From contig CAYPHY010000018.1 of assembly GCA_964410625.1 (NCBI GenBank), positions 21,836 to 85,835 on the forward strand: a DNA stretch of 64,000 bases, in the 5' to 3' direction. Below, piece by piece: positions 42,282 to 51,687 of this stretch. The notes beneath the pieces are model-generated. The model searched no databases. It was not told the origin of the DNA and worked only from the letters and a program-made list of their open reading frames with translations. The position numbers and the translations under genes were made by a program. The stretch comes from CAYPHY01 sp964410625. GTDB lineage: Bacteria > Chloroflexota > Anaerolineae > Promineifilales > Promineifilaceae. Every line of letters starts with the position of its first letter. Position 1 is the first letter of the stretch.

Positions 42282-44063
42282 CTACCAGCCACTAGCCTGA
42301 AAAACAGTTTGCAGAAATTGTTGGCGTTCGGCCGCTGTCATCAGGCGTGGCCGGGCGTAGTTTTCAATCAGCCCCGTCCATAGCTCGACGCTGAGCAGGC
42401 GATTTTCATAGATGATATAGGTGTCTACAAAGCTCTGGCGCGTGCCGAGCATGTCCATCTGGTCAAAGAAGAGATTGCCCAGCCCATGGTGGATAAACGC
42501 GCCATGATCGAAGCTGAAGCCCTGGGCGTGGTGCCCCTGGCTGCCGGAGACGGCCGCCGCCCCCGCCTCGGCAAAAGCGGCAAAATCCGCCTGTTGCTGC
42601 GCGGAGGCGGTGTATTGATAATCTTCGTAATATTGGTAGGTGGCGATGACCAGATAGCCCTCGTCACGCAAGCGGCCGATCTGCGCCGCGACCTCTGGGC
42701 CACACGGTCGCGACCCGGCCAACCCCTCCCCCGCCCAGGCATAAGTTGGCCCCAGGATATTGCAGCCGACAAAGGCGATGCGATTGTCGTTGTGGGTGAA
42801 GATCGCCGGTTCGGCCGCGTTTGCCAGGTCACGGCCGCCGCCAAACCAGGCCATCCCGGCGTTGGCATACATATCAATGGTGCGTAACAGGTTCTCACGG
42901 CCGTAATCGTTCAAATGATTGCCGGTCAGCTCAACCACGTCAACCCCCAACGATTGGAGCAGCTCGAAATAAGCATCGCGCGAACAGAAGGTTGTGCCGC
43001 CGATGGGGTTGGGGTAGGGGCAATCGGCGGCAAAGGAGACTTCATTGCTGACATGGGCGATGTCGGCCGCTTGCAACAGTGGCGCGACCTCCTCCCCCGG
43101 ATAAAGGATGCCGCTGTTTTCCATGCGGTAAGCCGTCGCCCGCACCAACGCCGTCACGCCGGTCATCGCCACGCGCGTCAGGCGGCTGCTGTCGCGGTTG
43201 CTGCGTGGCCCGGCCCACAACGCCAACAACTGTTCGGTCGCTTCCGCTTCCCCGCTAACGCCTATGGTCAACGTCAGCGGATAGGCGGCGGGATCAAAGT
43301 CTGCTGCCAGCGGCGAGAGGCTATCAATGGCAATCACCTTTAGTGATGGTTGCAGGCGGTGGAAGGGGAGGATTGTCCAGGCGGGACGGCCGTTCCATAA
43401 CGCATCAACGAGATCATCCCCAACTGTTTGCGCTGCCCCCGGCGTCTGCCACCAGGCGGCCAGGACGGCGGCCATTTCGCCATCTCCCAGCAGCGTACCA
43501 AGCCCGTTTGCGCCGCTCTGCCAGCCGCTTTGCACATCGCTCAAGCTGATGTCGTCGGGGATGGTGGCAAACGGGGCCGCAACGGCATAGACCCAGGTTG
43601 CCAGCGGCTCCCCGGCAGTCGTCGTGAGCACTACATCCGCCTCCACTTCGCCTGTCCAGGCGAAGGTTTGCGGAAAGTCGGCCGCCAACTGTTGGGCAGC
43701 GGCGACTAGCTCCGGCGGGACCCCTGGCTCCGCTCCGACTGTATAAAGGGCTGCGCCTCCGGCCGCCGGAGCGACGAAGGTTGCCGCCGCGCCGGTTGGG
43801 GCTACAATGGGCGTTGGAAGTGGGCTGGCGGCCGTTGTCTCCTCCTCCGTTGCCGTTTCTCCATCCCCCTCGGCCGACAGGGTTGGCGTAGGGGCTGGGC
43901 TATCGGCATTGGTGGTATTGATCGGTGGCGTGGGCGGCCGCGTCAAGGCCTCCGGCGCAACCGTCACCGGCAACGATGGCGGCGTCTCATCTACTGGGCG
44001 ACAACTGGTTATCAACAGAATAGCAATGATCAGGTATAATGGGGTGGGCTTAGTGGGCTTCAT
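42282..44063 (-). CDS. CapA-family lipoprotein (poly-gamma-glutamate synthesis-like phosphoesterase fold)
   Basis: A 593-residue lipoprotein. The lipobox is ITSC at residues 18-21, followed by a Pro/Thr-rich linker to about 100. The middle (about 115-310) is a domain like periplasmic binding proteins (VAAPFATIPDDISLSDVQSG). The C-terminal PGA_cap domain (about 330-590) has HVSNEVSFAADC, VVELTGNHLNDYG, IAFVGCNILGP, GSQGHHAQGF and HHGLGNLFFDQ, a calcineurin-like metallophosphoesterase fold. CapA supports capsule polymer synthesis; many paralogues have other unknown roles, and no capB or capC gene is here. Divergent from ppk1 with only 61 bp between. Confidence 0.88.
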   Translation of the reverse strand: MKPTKPTPLYLIIAILLITSCRPVDETPPSLPVTVAPEALTRPPTPPINTTNADSPAPTPTLSAEGDGETATEEETTAASPLPTPIVAPTGAAATFVAPAAGGAALYTVGAEPGVPPELVAAAQQLAADFPQTFAWTGEVEADVVLTTTAGEPLATWVYAVAAPFATIPDDISLSDVQSGWQSGANGLGTLLGDGEMAAVLAAWWQTPGAAQTVGDDLVDALWNGRPAWTILPFHRLQPSLKVIAIDSLSPLAADFDPAAYPLTLTIGVSGEAEATEQLLALWAGPRSNRDSSRLTRVAMTGVTALVRATAYRMENSGILYPGEEVAPLLQAADIAHVSNEVSFAADCPYPNPIGGTTFCSRDAYFELLQSLGVDVVELTGNHLNDYGRENLLRTIDMYANAGMAWFGGGRDLANAAEPAIFTHNDNRIAFVGCNILGPTYAWAGEGLAGSRPCGPEVAAQIGRLRDEGYLVIATYQYYEDYQYTASAQQQADFAAFAEAGAAAVSGSQGHHAQGFSFDHGAFIHHGLGNLFFDQMDMLGTRQSFVDTYIIYENRLLSVELWTGLIENYARPRLMTAAERQQFLQTVFQASGW

Positions 44064-44124
44064 AGCGATTCAAGTATCCTTATTTGCGTTCATTCGCGCA
44101 ATTCGTTACTGCTCTTAAGGGAGA

Positions 44125-46350
44125 ATGAAGATGATGGAAGTGCAGGCTGTTAGCGAACGACAATTGCCAGAAGAAGCGGCCGTCATTGATCTGCGCGATC
44201 CCAGCCTGTATATCAACCGCGAATTGAGCCATATCGAGTTTAATCGTCGTGTCTTGTATGAGTGCCAGGGCAACCATCCTTTGCTGGAACGGGTCAAGTT
44301 TTTGGCGATCTTCAACAGCAATATGGATGAGTTCTTCATGGTACGCGTCTCCGGGCTGAAGCAGCAAATGCTGTTGGGCATTAACACCCGGCCGCCGGAT
44401 GGCCTGTTGCCGCGCGAACAATTGGCGGCCGTGCACAAAACATTGACCCATCTCTTTGCCCAGGCGAACAGTATCTGGCGCGAACAACTCCACCCCCAAC
44501 TCCAGGCGGCCGGTATCCACGTTCTGAACTATAGCGAACTCTCTAATAAGCAGAAATCGCGCATCCGCGACTACTTCGAGGATGAAATTTTCCCGGTGCT
44601 GACCCCGCTGGCGACCGACCCGGCGCGGCCGTTTCCCCACATCTCCAATTTGAGCATGAACCTGGCCGCCCTGGTGCGCGATCCGGTCAGCGGGCAGACT
44701 AAATTTGCCCGGCTTAAGGTTCCGCCTTCTTTGCCCCGTTTGGTGCCGTTGCGGCCGATAGACCCCGATGATCTATCCACCCCAAGCACGCAAAAGTTTG
44801 TCTGGCTTGAACAAGTCATTGCTGCCAACCTGAACCGCCTGTTCACCGGCATGGAGATCGTCGCTTCTTACCCTTTCCGTGTGACGCGCAACGCCGATAT
44901 GGAGATTCAAGAGGAGGAAGCCGACGACTTGCTGCTGACGATGGAAGACAATTTGAAGCGACGACATTTTGGCAATGTGGTACGCCTGGAAATTGATGAT
45001 AGTATGCCGGCCGATATGCGCCAGATGTTGATTGAAAACCTGGAAGTAGGAGCCTATGATGTTTATACGACGAATGGCCCCATGGCCCTAAGCTCCCTCT
45101 TTGAACTCCATCGTGTGGAGCGGCCAGACTTGAAAGATCAGGTATTTCAATCACGGACGCCGCCATCGTTGCGGGCCAGTAGCGACATCTTTTCCACCTT
45201 GCGCCAATATGATGTGTTGTTGCACCATCCCTATGACTCTTTTCTGCCGGTAGCGGATTTGATCGAGAAAGCGGCCGATGACCCCGATGTGTTGGCGATT
45301 AAGATGACGCTCTACCGTGTTGGGCCGACGCCGCCGATTGTCCATGCGCTGACCAAAGCACGAGAAAACAACAAGCAGGTGGCCGTCCTGGTCGAGCTAA
45401 AGGCGCGTTTTGACGAAGCCAGCAACATCCGCTGGGCGCATGAACTGGAAGAGGCGGGCGTCCATGTGGTTTATGGGCTGATCGGTCTCAAAGTCCATTG
45501 CAAAATTTTGCTCATTGTGCGCCGCGAACGGGAAGGCATCCGCCGCTATGTCCATCTTTCCAGCGGCAACTATAATATTGAGACCGCGCGGGTCTATACC
45601 GACATCGGCTTTATGAGCAGTGACTACGACCTGGGCGCCGACGCCAGCGATCTCTTTAACTTCCTCACCGGCTACACCCGCCAGGAGTCCTATCGTAAAT
45701 TCCTGGTGGCGCCGGTCAATATGCGTCAAGGAGTGCTGAAGTTTATTGAACGGGAGACGGAGCATGGTTTGAACGGCCGTATTGTGATCAAGTGCAACTC
45801 GCTGGTAGATGCAGAGTTGATTCGCGCCCTCTATCGCGCTTCGCAAGCCGGGGTGCAGATTGATTTGCTCGTGCGCGGGATATGCTGCTTGCGTCCCGGT
45901 TTGCCCGGCATCAGCGACAACATTCAGGTGATCAGTCTGGTCGGCCGCTTCCTCGAACATTCGCGCATTTACTACTTCCATAATCAGGGGACACCTGACC
46001 TCTATGTCGGTAGCGCCGATCTTATGCCGCGCAACCTTGACCGGCGGGTGGAGATTCTGTTTCCCATCGAAGACCCCGATTTGCGGCGTGACATTGTGGA
46101 AAACATCCTCCTCGTTTACTTGCGTGATACCGCCCAAAGCCATCTCTTGCAAAGCGACGGAACCTATATCCCTCGCGCCACGCTGGTTGCCGAAGGAGAG
46201 CAACCTTTTGATAGCCAGTCCTGGTTCTTGGGGCAAGGGCAGGCGCTCGAAGGGGGAACCCAACCGCTGCCGATGGTCTATCCCGACGGCCATACTCGCT
46301 CGAAAGTAAGTCGTAAGAACGGCCGTGGCAAATCCAAAGTAGACAGCTAA
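44125..46350 (+). CDS. ppk1: Polyphosphate kinase 1
   Basis: A 741-residue enzyme that makes polyphosphate reversibly from ATP. It has the N-terminal helical domain (YINRELSHIEFNRRVLYEC), the head domain and two phospholipase-D-like C-terminal domains. Catalytic histidines are in LKVHCKILLIVRRE (about residue 455) and YFHNQGTPDLYVGSAD (about 620); the ATP-site segment LHHPYDSF is present. Length is typical. AAGGGAGA precedes ATG 44125. A perfect 15-bp palindrome follows the stop. Confidence 0.96.
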   Translation: MKMMEVQAVSERQLPEEAAVIDLRDPSLYINRELSHIEFNRRVLYECQGNHPLLERVKFLAIFNSNMDEFFMVRVSGLKQQMLLGINTRPPDGLLPREQLAAVHKTLTHLFAQANSIWREQLHPQLQAAGIHVLNYSELSNKQKSRIRDYFEDEIFPVLTPLATDPARPFPHISNLSMNLAALVRDPVSGQTKFARLKVPPSLPRLVPLRPIDPDDLSTPSTQKFVWLEQVIAANLNRLFTGMEIVASYPFRVTRNADMEIQEEEADDLLLTMEDNLKRRHFGNVVRLEIDDSMPADMRQMLIENLEVGAYDVYTTNGPMALSSLFELHRVERPDLKDQVFQSRTPPSLRASSDIFSTLRQYDVLLHHPYDSFLPVADLIEKAADDPDVLAIKMTLYRVGPTPPIVHALTKARENNKQVAVLVELKARFDEASNIRWAHELEEAGVHVVYGLIGLKVHCKILLIVRREREGIRRYVHLSSGNYNIETARVYTDIGFMSSDYDLGADASDLFNFLTGYTRQESYRKFLVAPVNMRQGVLKFIERETEHGLNGRIVIKCNSLVDAELIRALYRASQAGVQIDLLVRGICCLRPGLPGISDNIQVISLVGRFLEHSRIYYFHNQGTPDLYVGSADLMPRNLDRRVEILFPIEDPDLRRDIVENILLVYLRDTAQSHLLQSDGTYIPRATLVAEGEQPFDSQSWFLGQGQALEGGTQPLPMVYPDGHTRSKVSRKNGRGKSKVDS

Positions 46351-46352
46351 CC

Positions 46353-46386
46353 AGAAACCGAGTTTCTTTTGAGAAACTCGGTTTCT
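46353..46386. terminator. Perfect 15-bp hairpin after ppk1
   Basis: AGAAACCGAGTTTCT (46353-46367), loop TTTG, then its exact complement (46372-46386), three bases after the ppk1 stop. A relative with spaced arms is at 59605-59666. Confidence 0.7.
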
Positions 46387-46426
46387 ATTCTAGGAACGAT
46401 TACCCTTGCAAGGGGTTCTAAGCAGT

Positions 46427-47743
46427 GTGAAAGAACAACGACCAAATAATCAACCTGAGCAACAACATGTTGGTCAACAACATGTTGGTCAACAACGTGT
46501 TGGTCAACAACGTGTGGTCATCACCGGCATGGGGACCATCAATCCCCTGGGCCATGATGTTGCCACAACCTGGGAAGCGGCCGTCAACGGCCGCAGCGGG
46601 ACTGGCCCTATCACCCTCTTTGATGCCAGTGGGCTAAAAACGCAAATCGCGGCCGAAGTGAAGGAGTTTGATCCGGTGGCGCTTTTCGGCCGCAAAGAGG
46701 CGCGGCGGATGGCGCGTGTCACGCAATTGGCATTGGCGGCGGCCGATCAGGCGCTTGATCAAGCCGGGCTAAAAAATGGTACGATTAATCGCGACCGGGT
46801 AGGCGTGCTGATTGGTTCGGGGATGGGCAATCTTGATCCCGTGTTGGACAATCTGGAGACGCTGCAAACGCGCAGCGCGGACCGGGTCAGCCCCTTTTTT
46901 GTGCCGATGATGTTGGCCGACACTCCGGCGGCGATGGTTTCCATCACCTATGGCCTGCGCGGGCCAAACATGTCGGTGGCGACGGCTTGCGCGACGGGCA
47001 ATAATGCCCTGGGGGAAGCGGCGGAGATGATCCGGCGCGGCGCGGCCGATGTGATGGTGGCTGGTGGTGCGGAAGCGGCCATCTTTCCGCTGGTCATCGC
47101 CGGTTTTGGGGTGATGGGTGCGCTCTCCACCCGCAACGACGAAGCGGAATGTGCGTCGCGGCCGTTTGATGGGCGACGCGATGGCTTTGTGACCGGGGAA
47201 GGGGCGGCGGTGCTGGTCCTCGAAGCTTATGACCATGCTCTGGAGCGTGGGGCGACCATTCTCGGCGAGTTTCTTGGCTATGGAACCAGCGCCGACGCCT
47301 ATCATATCTCCGCGCCGGCCGAAGGGGGCGAGGGGGCTGTGCGGGCGATGCAGGCGGCACTGGATAACGCGGGAATCACGGCCGAGCAGATTGATTACAT
47401 CAACGCCCATGGGACAAGCACGCCGCTGAACGACCGCAGCGAGACGGCCGCGCTGAAGCTGCTTCTCGGCCGACGCGCCTATGAGGTGCCGGTCAGCTCG
47501 ACAAAGGCGATCCACGGCCATCTACTCGGCGCGTCTGGGGCGTTGGAAGCGGTGATCACGCTCAAAGCGTTGGCTGAAGGCTGCGTCCCGCCTACGGCCC
47601 ATTACCAGCAGTCCGATCCTGATTGTGATCTGGACTATGTGCCAAATGTGGCACAGGCGGCCGAGATACAAATCGCCATGTCCAATAGCTTCGGCTTTGG
47701 CGGCCACAATGCTACAATTATTCTGTCTAAACCTATCATGTAG
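46427..47743 (+). CDS. fabF: Beta-ketoacyl-ACP synthase II with repeat-extended N-terminus
   Basis: A condensing enzyme of fatty-acid elongation. The Cys-His-His triad is seen in VATACATGNNALGE, INAHGTSTPLNDRSE and STKAIHGHLLGASGA. The usual N-terminus is VVITGMGTINPLGHDV. Here it is preceded by about 30 residues including a run of HVGQQ repeats encoded by a 15-bp tandem repeat. GTG 46427, with AAGGGG upstream, is my preferred start; a TTG at 46406 is also in frame. Possibly initiation really occurs inside the repeat, as GTG codons recur there. No other fab genes are adjacent. Confidence 0.92.
   Translation: MKEQRPNNQPEQQHVGQQHVGQQRVGQQRVVITGMGTINPLGHDVATTWEAAVNGRSGTGPITLFDASGLKTQIAAEVKEFDPVALFGRKEARRMARVTQLALAAADQALDQAGLKNGTINRDRVGVLIGSGMGNLDPVLDNLETLQTRSADRVSPFFVPMMLADTPAAMVSITYGLRGPNMSVATACATGNNALGEAAEMIRRGAADVMVAGGAEAAIFPLVIAGFGVMGALSTRNDEAECASRPFDGRRDGFVTGEGAAVLVLEAYDHALERGATILGEFLGYGTSADAYHISAPAEGGEGAVRAMQAALDNAGITAEQIDYINAHGTSTPLNDRSETAALKLLLGRRAYEVPVSSTKAIHGHLLGASGALEAVITLKALAEGCVPPTAHYQQSDPDCDLDYVPNVAQAAEIQIAMSNSFGFGGHNATIILSKPIM
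46463..46519 (+). repeat. Tandem 15-bp repeat in the fabF 5' end
   Basis: Three full units CAACATGTTGGTCAA / CAACGTGTTGGTCAA and a partial fourth that merges into codons of the conserved VVITGMG start. The unit length keeps the frame for any copy number. Confidence 0.9.
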
Positions 47744-47835
47744 CGTGGGTGTGGATAAACAACCTGCGCTACGGTTGGCTGTTGGCCGGGTTGTTTACCC
47801 GGCCGTTTCTGGCGGGTAAGCAACCCGCGCTACAT
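47744..47835. repeat. GCGGGTTGCTTACCCG-type palindromic repeat
   Basis: TAGCGTGGGTGTGGATAAAC, CCGGGTTGTTTACCCGG and GCGGGTAAGCAACCCGCGCT form overlapping hairpins between fabF and the PRC-barrel gene. The unit AGCAACCCGCGCTAC also ends the element at 17999-18142. Confidence 0.6.
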
Positions 47836-47856
47836 TATTCTTAGAGGAGGAAGGTG

Positions 47857-48447
47857 ATGCGAGAAGGAAAGGCGTTAGTTGGCAAACCGGTTTACAGTGT
47901 GGATGAGGGCCGCCAGGTTGGCAAGGTCAAAGACCTTTATCTTGATTCTGGGCTGAATCGCGTTGTCGGTATTCACCTGGGGACGGAAGGATTGCTGCGC
48001 CGTAAAGCGGTGTTGATTCCCGGTGATGATGTGGTCGTGCTGGGTGTGGATGCGGTGCTGGTCAAGCGCAGCGGTTCGGTGACGGATGGGGATAGTTATG
48101 TGCCATCCAAGGAGTGGTTGCGGCGTGATAAGCTGGACGGCCGCGAAGTGGATACTCCCGGTGGGACCAAGCTGGGAACAATTGGGGACATCATCATTGA
48201 CGGGACAGGCAATATTACCGGCTTCACCCTCGGCCGCGCCTTCGTTGAAGGGCCATTGGGCGAAAAGCGCACGGTGGACCGCAGCGTCGTCCTCGACCTG
48301 GGCCAGGAGGATGGGATCATGACGATTGATTTACCTACCCTGGAGGCGATGTTGCTTGGCGGTAGCGCGGTTGCCGTTGGTGAGGAGAAGGCCGAACAGG
48401 TGGCTGAATCAGGGGAAGCGCAATCATCCTCGGCTGGATTTGGATGA
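47857..48447 (+). CDS. PRC-barrel domain protein
   Basis: A 196-residue protein with two PRC-barrel modules: residues about 1-75 (GKPVYSVDEGRQVGKVKDLY, then GIHLGTEGLLRRKAVLIPG) and about 88-160 (REVDTPGGTKLGTIGDIIID, GFTLGRAFVEGPLG). PRC-barrels occur in photosynthetic reaction-centre H subunits and RNA-processing proteins; this free form is of unknown role, perhaps membrane-associated. GGAGGAAGGTG supports ATG 47857. Acidic, Ser/Gly-rich tail. Confidence 0.85.
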   Translation: MREGKALVGKPVYSVDEGRQVGKVKDLYLDSGLNRVVGIHLGTEGLLRRKAVLIPGDDVVVLGVDAVLVKRSGSVTDGDSYVPSKEWLRRDKLDGREVDTPGGTKLGTIGDIIIDGTGNITGFTLGRAFVEGPLGEKRTVDRSVVLDLGQEDGIMTIDLPTLEAMLLGGSAVAVGEEKAEQVAESGEAQSSSAGFG

Positions 48448-48522
48448 GGTTGCTGGCCTAATTGCCGGGTCGAGCCAATAAGTATGGCGCTTTGCAGGGC
48501 CGTTGTAGGATATAAAAGCAGT

Positions 48523-49683
48523 TCACAGTAGCTCAAGGGATAGCATAGATGTATTGATAAAGGCCGATAGCGGCATAACGATTATTTTTTCTCCCAGTGT
48601 ATATGCTTGCTCGCCTGGGTAGATAACAATAAGACGATCCAGCTTTAGATCCTCTAGAGCGATTCGCATCGAGGGAGTTAGGCGTGGTGCATCGACACGT
48701 TTAGCTTCTATACCGAGGCGACGGCCGTCCTTCAATAAGAGCAGATCAAGTTCTGCGCCACCATGAGTCGCCCAGAAGAATACTTCATCTGGATGGATGT
48801 GTTTAATAACTTCTTCGATGATATGCCCTTCCCACGACGCTCCGAGTCTCGGATGATTTAATAAGTCACGTTCATTCCTGATCCCCAGGAGATAATGTAG
48901 CAAACCTGTGTCACGAAAATATACTTTGGGTGACTTTACTTGTCGTTTTTGCAGGTTGGCATACCAGGGAGGCAACTGGCGGATCATAAAAACTTGTTCT
49001 AGCAGATCCAAATAGCGCCGCACTGAGGATTCACTGATTCCCAGGGAGCGAGCAGGTTCGGCCGCGTTCCAGATTTGACCATGGTAATGAGCCAACATGG
49101 TCCAAAAACGCAATAAGGTTGGTGCAGGAGTACCTATTCCTAACTGTGGCAAATCGTGCTCTAATAGCGTTTGGATAAAGTTTTTACGCCAGATGACGCT
49201 GTTTTCCTCTGTTTGAGCTAAATATGAAAGTGGAAACCCGCCGCGTAGCCAGTGGGTCCTCTGATTCTCGATACCAATCTCTGCTACAGTAAAACCGCTC
49301 AGTGGGATAATTTCCATGCGGCCTGCAAGTGACTCTGAGGATTGCCGGAGCAGATCAGGTGAGGCGCTCCCTAAAACCAAAAATCGCGCCGGGAGGGGAG
49401 TGCGATCAACCAAAACACGCAGCACAGGAAATAAATCGGGACGACGTTGTACTTCATCAATAACTACTAGACCCTCTAAGTCACGAAGGGCGGTCATGGG
49501 CTGGTCAAGACGGGCCAAGCTAATGGGATCTTCTAGATCGAAGTAATTAATTGAGTCGGCCGCCACAAATTGTCGAGCCAATGTAGTTTTGCCACTTTGA
49601 CGCGGTCCGACCAGGGTAACAACGCGGCTACGGATAAGAGCAGCCTGTATTTCATTCTGGATAGCAACACGTTCAACAAACAT
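48523..49683 (-). CDS. AAA+ ATPase with DUF4143 C-terminus
   Basis: A 386-residue protein. Walker A is GPRQSGKTT, Walker B is GLVVIDEVQ and sensor-like LVLGSAS follows. The C-terminal half is DUF4143, a PD-(D/E)XK nuclease-like domain (YFRDTGLLHYLLGIR, SWEGHIIEEVI, GAELDLLLLKDGRRLGIEAK), with the E..DxxxxK residues visible. The family is widespread, variable between strains and of unknown function, possibly mobile or defence-related. Start ATG 49683; the upstream frame crosses a palindrome. Lower GC than neighbours supports acquisition. Confidence 0.88.
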   Translation of the reverse strand: MFVERVAIQNEIQAALIRSRVVTLVGPRQSGKTTLARQFVAADSINYFDLEDPISLARLDQPMTALRDLEGLVVIDEVQRRPDLFPVLRVLVDRTPLPARFLVLGSASPDLLRQSSESLAGRMEIIPLSGFTVAEIGIENQRTHWLRGGFPLSYLAQTEENSVIWRKNFIQTLLEHDLPQLGIGTPAPTLLRFWTMLAHYHGQIWNAAEPARSLGISESSVRRYLDLLEQVFMIRQLPPWYANLQKRQVKSPKVYFRDTGLLHYLLGIRNERDLLNHPRLGASWEGHIIEEVIKHIHPDEVFFWATHGGAELDLLLLKDGRRLGIEAKRVDAPRLTPSMRIALEDLKLDRLIVIYPGEQAYTLGEKIIVMPLSAFINTSMLSLELL

Positions 49684-49696
49684 AAGCCTATTGTAC

Positions 49697-49731
49697 CATG
49701 AAAATCCTTCATCTTGTGAAGGATTTTCATG
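49697..49731. promoter_or_regulatory. Perfect 15-bp palindrome between divergent genes
   Basis: CATGAAAATCCTTCA (49697-49711), loop TCTTG, then its exact complement (49717-49731). It sits 13 bp before the DUF4143 gene start and 22 bp before the -35 of the divergent gene, so it may be an operator for both or an attenuator in the DUF4143 leader. Confidence 0.6.
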
Positions 49732-49752
49732 ATACTTGCTTGAATTTTGTGC

Positions 49753-49782
49753 TTGACTTGCCTTGCTTGGAGCATTTACTAT
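49753..49782 (+). promoter_or_regulatory. Sigma-70-type promoter, possibly leaderless transcript
   Basis: TTGACT (49753-49758), an 18-bp spacer and TACTAT (49777-49782). Transcription would begin about 49788-49790, directly at the ATG (49791), leaving no room for a ribosome binding site. Confidence 0.55.
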
Positions 49783-49790
49783 GTAGTTAC

Positions 49791-51671
49791 ATGTCCAAAG
49801 ATTTTGATTGGATTTATGATCAAGAAATTCAATCGGAAGTGCAACCAAACCGAAATAAAAGACCTCGTATAGGTCGCTATTGGTTTGTTGGCGTGACGGT
49901 TATTCTTGTACTGGCTGGTGCCTGGGCCATCGGCCGTTGGCAGCTCGCCCGGCTTGAACGGGATACGCGCCAGGAAGTGCAGGTCGCGCTCGATTTGCTC
50001 GGCCGCGCCGCCACCAGCAACGACAACGAACTGTTCCTCTCGCTCCAGGCGGCCGATCCCGCCTGGCAAGCATCCCTCCTCCAACCTGAGCTACGGACGC
50101 TCTACTATTCCAGTCCACAGGTGTCGCGGGCTGAACCCTATGAAGATGACATTTGGGCCAATGTCATTTGGAATGAGGACGGCCGCCAGCAACAACGCAT
50201 CCTTTTCTTTCGCCGTGATGAGGGCGCACAATTGCTGCAAATCCCTCCACCGGCCGATTATTGGGGGACGGCGCAGCGCAGCCGCCATGAGTGGGGGGAG
50301 TTGATTCTCCATGAGGTAGACCAACGTTGGCGCGACGAGATTGCCACTTATCTCGATCAGTTTGTGGCTACGCAGTGCGCTGATGGAGCTTGTGTGGCTG
50401 GTCAGCCGCTCACCGTCGAGATTCGCGCCGATTACCGGCAGTCGGCTGCGCCCAACTTGCTTTATGTCCCTTCACCGCGCTTGCTCTCTTTGGAGAGCGA
50501 CGGCCGACCGGCCCCCTTATTCTGGCAGCGTCTGCGGCAGGGGGTTGAGAGTCGCTTGTTGCCGGTTACTATTCGCTTTGCCGTGCCGCCTTTCTTGCAA
50601 CAGGCGGTAGATTATCGGGCGGCGGCGGCCGAGTTTATGGCGCAGTACCCACAGATAACGGTTGAAGTAGTCGAGTTGACATTGCCACCAGAGGAAGCGG
50701 ATGAGTCGTTGGCCGATTATGATGGCGCGGCCTATCTGCCTACAGAAGCGATGCTCCAGGCCGGGTTGGTCGCTGATGTGACCGATTTGGCTGAGAGTGA
50801 CGCTGACTTTGACCAGAGCGACTTCTATGAACAGGTGTGGCAAGGCGCGATCTGGCGTGAGCGGTTGTGGGCTATGCCCCTGGCCGGACAAATGCGCCTA
50901 CTTTATTATGATCGTCAAGCCTATCGCGATGCGTTTCGCTCTGCGCCAGCGATGCAATGGACTTGGGACAGGCTGGAACGGGACTTGCGTGCCTTGCAAT
51001 CTCGTGCCAACCTGATTCCACCCACGCAGGATGCCTCGTGGAGCGGGGAGTATGCTTTGCTCGATCCGACTCGCGACCTGCTTTATGCCTATGCCTACAG
51101 TACCCACCCCGATTGTCCCGATGTCGTCACCGTTTATTGCGTGGAGGAGATTGGCACGGCCGAAGCGGACGCGGCATTGGCCTGGTATGGGCGTTTGGTA
51201 AACGCCGGTCAGATGTCACCCTCGGCCGGTTCGACATTGAAAACGCGCAATCATCTGATCGCCAATTGGCAATCGTTCCGGCGCCGGGCGGCGATCTGGG
51301 TAGATGAGCCGGTGCGCTATGAGCATCATTTGCTCATTGGCGGCGTTGGTCTGGCCCCTTTTCCTGGTTCAACACAGTTCAATGGCATCACACCGCTGTG
51401 GGTGCATGGCGGCTTCATCAGCGGGAATAGCCCGAACCGACAAGCGGTCTGGCAGTGGTTGACGTTTCTCAGCCATCAACCACTGAATGCGACCTTGCGC
51501 TATGTCCCGGCACGGCCGTCGGTCGCCACCGAAACGCGCTTTTGGGAGGTGTTGCCGCGGCCGTTGGGCAATGTACTGCGTGCCGCCTTTCCCTTCGCGC
51601 GTCCGGTGTTGATCAGTGAACAGGGGTTGATTGATGAGGAGGGGTTGTCGGCCGTGGAGGACAACCAATAA
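49791..51671 (+). CDS. Membrane-anchored solute-binding-protein-like protein
   Basis: A 626-residue protein with a charged cytoplasmic N-terminus of about 32 residues, one membrane helix (about 33-50: FVGVTVILVLAGAWAIG) and a large outer part. Residues about 55-210 form an unassigned alpha/beta domain. From about 260 it resembles family-1 extracellular solute-binding proteins (VTIRFAVPPFLQQAVDYRAA, QYPQITVEVVEL, ERLWAMPLAGQMRLLYYDR, GLAPFPGSTQFNGITPLWVH). No permease or ATPase is adjacent, so it may be a sensor rather than an importer component. The start lies almost on the predicted transcription start. Confidence 0.78.
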   Translation: MSKDFDWIYDQEIQSEVQPNRNKRPRIGRYWFVGVTVILVLAGAWAIGRWQLARLERDTRQEVQVALDLLGRAATSNDNELFLSLQAADPAWQASLLQPELRTLYYSSPQVSRAEPYEDDIWANVIWNEDGRQQQRILFFRRDEGAQLLQIPPPADYWGTAQRSRHEWGELILHEVDQRWRDEIATYLDQFVATQCADGACVAGQPLTVEIRADYRQSAAPNLLYVPSPRLLSLESDGRPAPLFWQRLRQGVESRLLPVTIRFAVPPFLQQAVDYRAAAAEFMAQYPQITVEVVELTLPPEEADESLADYDGAAYLPTEAMLQAGLVADVTDLAESDADFDQSDFYEQVWQGAIWRERLWAMPLAGQMRLLYYDRQAYRDAFRSAPAMQWTWDRLERDLRALQSRANLIPPTQDASWSGEYALLDPTRDLLYAYAYSTHPDCPDVVTVYCVEEIGTAEADAALAWYGRLVNAGQMSPSAGSTLKTRNHLIANWQSFRRRAAIWVDEPVRYEHHLLIGGVGLAPFPGSTQFNGITPLWVHGGFISGNSPNRQAVWQWLTFLSHQPLNATLRYVPARPSVATETRFWEVLPRPLGNVLRAAFPFARPVLISEQGLIDEEGLSAVEDNQ

Positions 51672-51687
51672 TCATCTTGGTTGAAAG

